Shown piece by piece: positions 59,721-64,000 of a DNA stretch of 64,000 bases. This DNA is from Plotosus lineatus (Eukaryota > Chordata > Actinopteri > Siluriformes > Plotosidae), in assembly GCA_024760905.1 (NCBI GenBank), contig CM045729.1:61945080-62009079 (forward strand), read 5' to 3'. The translations under genes and the position numbers were made by a program. The notes beneath the pieces were generated by a model. That model was not told the DNA's origin, did not search any database, and worked only from the letters and a program-made list of their open reading frames with translations. Position 1 is the first letter of the stretch, and each line of letters starts with the position of its first letter.

Positions 59721-60745
59721 GTGCTCTCTGTTGGCTGGAGCTCATAATAATAATCCTTCTTTTGTATGGAAAAATTATAAAGTTAAATAAGTAATTTTCT
59801 AACTTTGTAGCTCATTCTAAAATCCAGCCAAAGCAGTCTGCACTACTTTGAAGTCATCTCTGTTGTTTTCCCATTAATCTTTGACCTTGCAGGTATCTGC
59901 AGGCAGGCATCTCATTATCAACTACTTGGTCAAGGCAGCACACAGTTCAAAGAACAATTACCAGAGAAAATAAACAAACACACTAAGGAGGTGGTGTAAT
60001 CCCGTGTGCATTTGTGTCCGTATATGGTGTTATAACATATAATCCTAGGGCTGTATTTAACAGCCTGAGCTAAGCAGTACCAAGGTTATCTTGTTGTCCT
60101 TTCACATTCAGAGCAAACAGTGGCCTAATGGATGCATCCCAAGAGTTTGTGGATGACCTTTGACCCACATAAGTGAGGCTACTAATATACAGCACTAAAG
60201 ATATGATGCTATGTTGACAAAAGTTGAAGTGTGCCTGACGGGAAATGAATAGCAATGCAAAGGTTTCTCTATGTTTTTTTAATAGTCAGTATTCATGTTA
60301 AAGAGTACCAGTATTGTTTATCCTTAGAGCATAATCTATGCGTATGTTATATGTTTAGGTGACACAGACAGTTATTTTAACAAGAAATTACCATATAAAA
60401 GCACAAAACTGAGTGATTTTATTCCATGGATCACTAGCAACGTGCTAAACTACAGGAGTTGGCAGCTAAGCATTCATTTTCCCCTGGAAGTGAAGACACT
60501 AAAAGTTAAATTTTAGTCTTTTTAAGGATGAGAGTGCTGCTAGAGACGTGTGTAACAACAAATCTAAAATAGCTTATGCAGCTAAGGTTTTGCTAACTTC
60601 GCTCCCTGTTGAGAGTTGGGAAAACAATTGCCGCGATTTCTGTGCTCGTTTGTGCAGCTCAGCACTAGCCGATAATATGTTATGCTACACAGGTCACCTG
60701 TTTTCAATGTGTATGGACTGAGGTTGCTGAAAGGAACTGCTTCTG
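59721..60745. other. Intergenic sequence, nothing recognised
   Basis: No family or gene was identified. The stretch 60420-60660 has a partly open frame with no known domain. Confidence 0.4.
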
Positions 60746-60950
60746 TTCTTCTTCTTTTCCTTTCGGCTTTTTCCTTCAGGGGTCACCACAGCAAATCATC
60801 TGTCTCCATCTCACCCTACCCATCTTCTTCTCTTACACCAACTACCTTCCTGTCCTCCTTCATCACATCCATAAATCTTCTCTTTGGTCTTCCTCTAGGC
60901 CTTCTTCCTGGTAGTTCCAACCTCAGGATCCTACATTATCAATATGTCCC
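60746..60950 (-). mobile_element. 5'-truncated RTE LINE 3' end
   Basis: Minus strand encodes the decayed C-terminus (a GRPKRRFMDVM-like stretch), followed by the short 3' UTR and a (GAA)n tail, as at 5578-5905. Confidence 0.72.
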
Positions 60951-61330
60951 ATCTTTAAACTCCTGGTTCCTCTCAAGCACAGCACAGTGGATCTGATCAG
61001 ATTTACAGAGAGTTTCACTCTTATCCAGTTCATTATAATACTGGAGTCAATTTGTTTCTTCTTTGAAAGTTTTGGCAGGAGTTCAGAAAAGTATTGTTCT
61101 GCTTCTCTTCCTGGTGTAAAGCACATATCAGCCACACCCCTCTGCTGGAGCCTTGTGTTCCTCAGGATAATGTTTAATCATATTTCATACTTATATTTAT
61201 GATATATCTTTCTGTAGATTTTATTCCATTTCTATTATTACTTGTTCTTCAATTTCATTTCACTTTCACTGTCACTTTCGACCTGGGACAGACCTGTTCG
61301 GAACTCCTGATGTTTGGAAAACGAGTGTTG

Positions 61331-61456
61331 GTAAGTTGGGGAGCATCTGTATTTATATTTTATTCCCATCTTATGTTATTTTTTAAATGTTTAATTGTTA
61401 TTATAAGCATTTATAGCATTGAATATGTATTTATTGATATTCTATACACATATACA
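61331..61456. mobile_element. Scraps of MITE families C and B
   Basis: taagttggggagcatctgta (61331-61351) is the right end of family C. The next block, gtttaattgttattataagc with agcattgaatatgtatttat (61375-61456), is the 3' part of family B. Confidence 0.55.
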
Positions 61457-61643
61457 CAGGCCTCGAATTTTTCGAAAGTTTGCACAACCTATTTTTTGTT
61501 CACGGGTAAATGGTTCTGGTAACCTATAGTTCGTTCACCTATAATAATTTGAGTAACCCATCGGTTATGCAAAATGGTTGCCTGAAATTTCAAATTCTAA
61601 AAGAATCGAATATTTGTATTTTTCACAGAGAAAGACCACTATT

Positions 61644-64000
61644 AAGATAAGATAAGATAAGATAAGATACAGCTTTATTAATCTCACAATGGAGAAATTC
61701 ACTGTTACAGGCTCTTGAGGTACTATCAGTAGGGGGTGCAAAAATAGATACAAGTACGAACATACACACATACATATATATTATATAAGTAAATAAATAA
61801 ATAGATACATAAATAGTATAAATTACTAAACAATAAAAGAAAAGAAAAGAATGGAGCAACTTTATAGATTGGCCTATATTAAAGTGTAATGTATCTGAGT
61901 GCAGAGTAGATGGGTTGATATGGTTCACAGTCAGTGGGGTAGATGTGGTTGATTAAAGTGCGCGGGGGTTTTTATTGCACATAACCGGTATTTTCACAGA
62001 CAGTTACAAAGTGGCGTTGTACAGTCTGATAGCGGTGGGAATGAACGACCTGCGGTAGCGCTCCTTCCTGCACTGAGGATGCCTCAGTCGTACACTGAAG
62101 GAGCTGCTTAGCTCCTCGACAGTCTGGTGCAGTGGGTGAGAGCTGTTGGACAGGATGGATGTGAGCTTTGCTACCATCCTCCTCTCACTCACCTCCTCCA
62201 CAGAGTCCAGTGGGCAGCCGAGGACAGAGCTGGCCCTCCTGACCAGCTTGTTCAGTCTCTTTCTGTCCCGCTCTGTGCTGCCCGGGGCCCAGCAGATGGC
62301 AGCGTAGAGGATTGCAGAGGCTACCACAGAGTCATAAAATGTCCTGAGCAGAGGTCTGCATATGCCGAAGGACCTGAGTCTCCTCAGAAGGTGGAGGCGA
62401 CTCTGGCCCTTCTTGTACAGGGCATTGGTGTTGTGGGACCAGTCCAGTTTATTGTTAAGGTGAACACCCAGGTACTTGAAACTGTCCACTGTCTCAATGT
62501 CCTGTCCCTGGATGTTCACTAGTAAATGTGTGTGTGTGTGTGTTTGAGTGCTTCTCCTGAAGTCGACCACCATCTCCTTCGTCTTCCTAGTGTTCAAGCA
62601 CAGGTGGTTGCGCTCACACCAGTCCACGAAGTCGACGATGACCGACCGGTACTCCAGCTCGTTCCCTCTGACACACGGCCCACGATGGCGGAGTCGTCCG
62701 AGAACTTCTGGAGGTGGCAGCTGTTTGTGTTATATATGAAGTCCGAGGTATAGATGTTAAAAAGGAAGGGTGAGAGGACGGTGCCCTGCGGTGCCCCGTG
62801 CTACAGACTACCACCTTTGACTTACAGCCGCAGCCGCACGTACTGTGGACGGTTAGTAAGGTAGTCAAAAATCCAGGCAGCAAGATGCCCGTCCACTCCC
62901 ACGTCCTCCAGCTTCCCCGCAGGCGCGCTGGCCTGATGGTGTTGAAGGCGCTGGAGAAGTCAAAGAACATGACCCTCACAGCGCTGCCGGCGATCTCCAG
63001 GTGGGTGAGTGCCCGCTGCAGAAGGTAGATGACGGCGTCTTCTACTCCGATGTTGGGCCTGTAGGCAAACTGCAGCGGGTCTAGGGTGGGGCTCACCATA
63101 GAGCGGAGGTGTTCAAGGAGGAGCCTTTCCATGATCTTAATGAGGTGGGAGGTCAGGGCGACAGGTCTGTAGTGGGCTGGTTCCTTCGCTTGTGCTGTTT
63201 TGGGAACCGGAACCACACAGGAGGACTGGAACCTTCTCCAGGCTGAGGCTCAGGTTGTACAGGTAGCATAGTACCACACAGAGCTGGTCTGCGCAGGTCC
63301 TCAGCAGCCTGGGACTGATGCCATCAGGTCCTTCAGATTTCCTCTGATTTAGTCGCCTCAGCTGTCTCCTCACCTGGTCTGATGTGAGGGAGAGGGGGGG
63401 CTGGGGTGGGCTGCAGAGGGAGGGGGATGTGTCTGTCGGGCTGTAGCAGTCAAGTGAAGTTGGCCTGGGGAGGGAGGTGTCAGCTGGTCTGGAGATGTGT
63501 GAAGAGGGGAGGGAACGGGAGGGGTGCAGAGGGGAGGGGGGAGAATCAAACCTGTTGAAGTAGCAGTTTAGTTCATCCGCCCAGCGCTGGTCACCATCAG
63601 CTGTCCCTCTGACACTCTGCCCAAATCCAGACATGGTCTTTAGTCCTCTCCAGACGTCCCGCACGTTGTTCTGAGCCAGCTTCTCCTCCATCTTCTTCCC
63701 ATAGTCCTTCTTTGCCCTCCTGATCCTCCACTGGAGCTCACGCTGGACCTTCTTCTGCTCCTCTCTGTCCCCCGAGATAAAGGCCCTCTTTTTCTGGTTC
63801 AGGAGGACTTTGAGCTCAGGGGTGACCCATGGGTGGTTGTTGGAGAAGCACCGTACTCTCCGTGTTGGCACGGTGCTGTCCACGCAGAAGTTCATGTAGT
63901 CGGTGATACAGTGTGTGAGGCCGTCGATGTCATCACCAAAGGAGTTACAGAGCATGCTCCAGTCTGTGGTCTGGAAACAGTCCCTAAGCCTCTCGTTGGT
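61644..64000 (-). mobile_element. L2-type LINE running off the right edge
   Basis: On the minus strand: a linker after the endonuclease (NHPWVTPELKVLLNQKKRAF, near 63800), then a reverse transcriptase with SEGPDGISPRLLRTCADQL, HYRPVALTSHLIKIMERLLL, QFAYRPNIGVEDAV, FFDFSSAFNTI and a catalytic FSDDSAIVG (62677-62710), then the C-terminal part (KTKEMVVDFRRS, DSFKYLGVHLNNKLDW, LYKKGQSRLHLLRRLRSFGI, SFIPTAIRLYNATL-stop at 62004). The 3' UTR ends in a (TATCT)n tail near 61644. Frameshifts near 63216 and 62950 break it. The endonuclease lies beyond the window. Confidence 0.88.

Overview
This is animal nuclear DNA from a teleost fish. The evidence is a vertebrate-type basement-membrane collagen gene with many small GT-AG exons, sitting in a background of fish-style repeats: a Tc1 element, Tigger- and hAT-type DNA transposons, L2- and RTE-type LINEs, tRNA-headed SINEs and very long CA/GT and AT microsatellites. 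No bacterial operon, CRISPR array or true RNA gene was found.

The only host gene I can support runs left to right from 853 to 35048. It is the 3' part of a type IV collagen alpha chain, best matched to collagen alpha-1(IV) (col4a1). I resolve 40 coding exons, 4,230 coding bases in all (1,409 residues plus stop). They keep one continuous Gly-X-Y frame through to a complete 12-cysteine NC1 domain and a stop at 35046-35048. The signal peptide, 7S domain and first part of the triple helix lie before the window. A 3' UTR follows, with an 8-base miR-29 match and a second, well-formed poly(A) signal near 36852, so a UTR of about 1.8 kb is possible. The introns hold many transposon insertions. The largest introns are 21523-27667, which holds an RTE LINE, and 30662-34966, which holds a three-level nest and a Tigger element.

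From about 36.9 kb to the right edge I see no host gene. This stretch is an intergenic repeat field: a LINE with a 5' inversion (39967-42190), a Tc1 transposon with two nonsense codons (42244-43840), a microsatellite-rich block (49.4-54.6 kb) carrying SINE pieces and Tigger deletion derivatives, a near-perfect fold-back MITE (56380-56654), a second RTE copy (57365-58196), a hAT remnant (58500-59366) and an L2-type LINE that runs off the right edge.

The observations most worth checking are the twin-primed LINE inversion, a SINE tail that looks like a fusion of the two ends of the local RTE LINE, a collagen exon whose splice acceptor abuts about 90 bases of (TG)n and has a poor donor, a GC-AG intron, and the miR-29 site. 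Family names for transposons rest on recognised motifs and remembered families, not on a database search.
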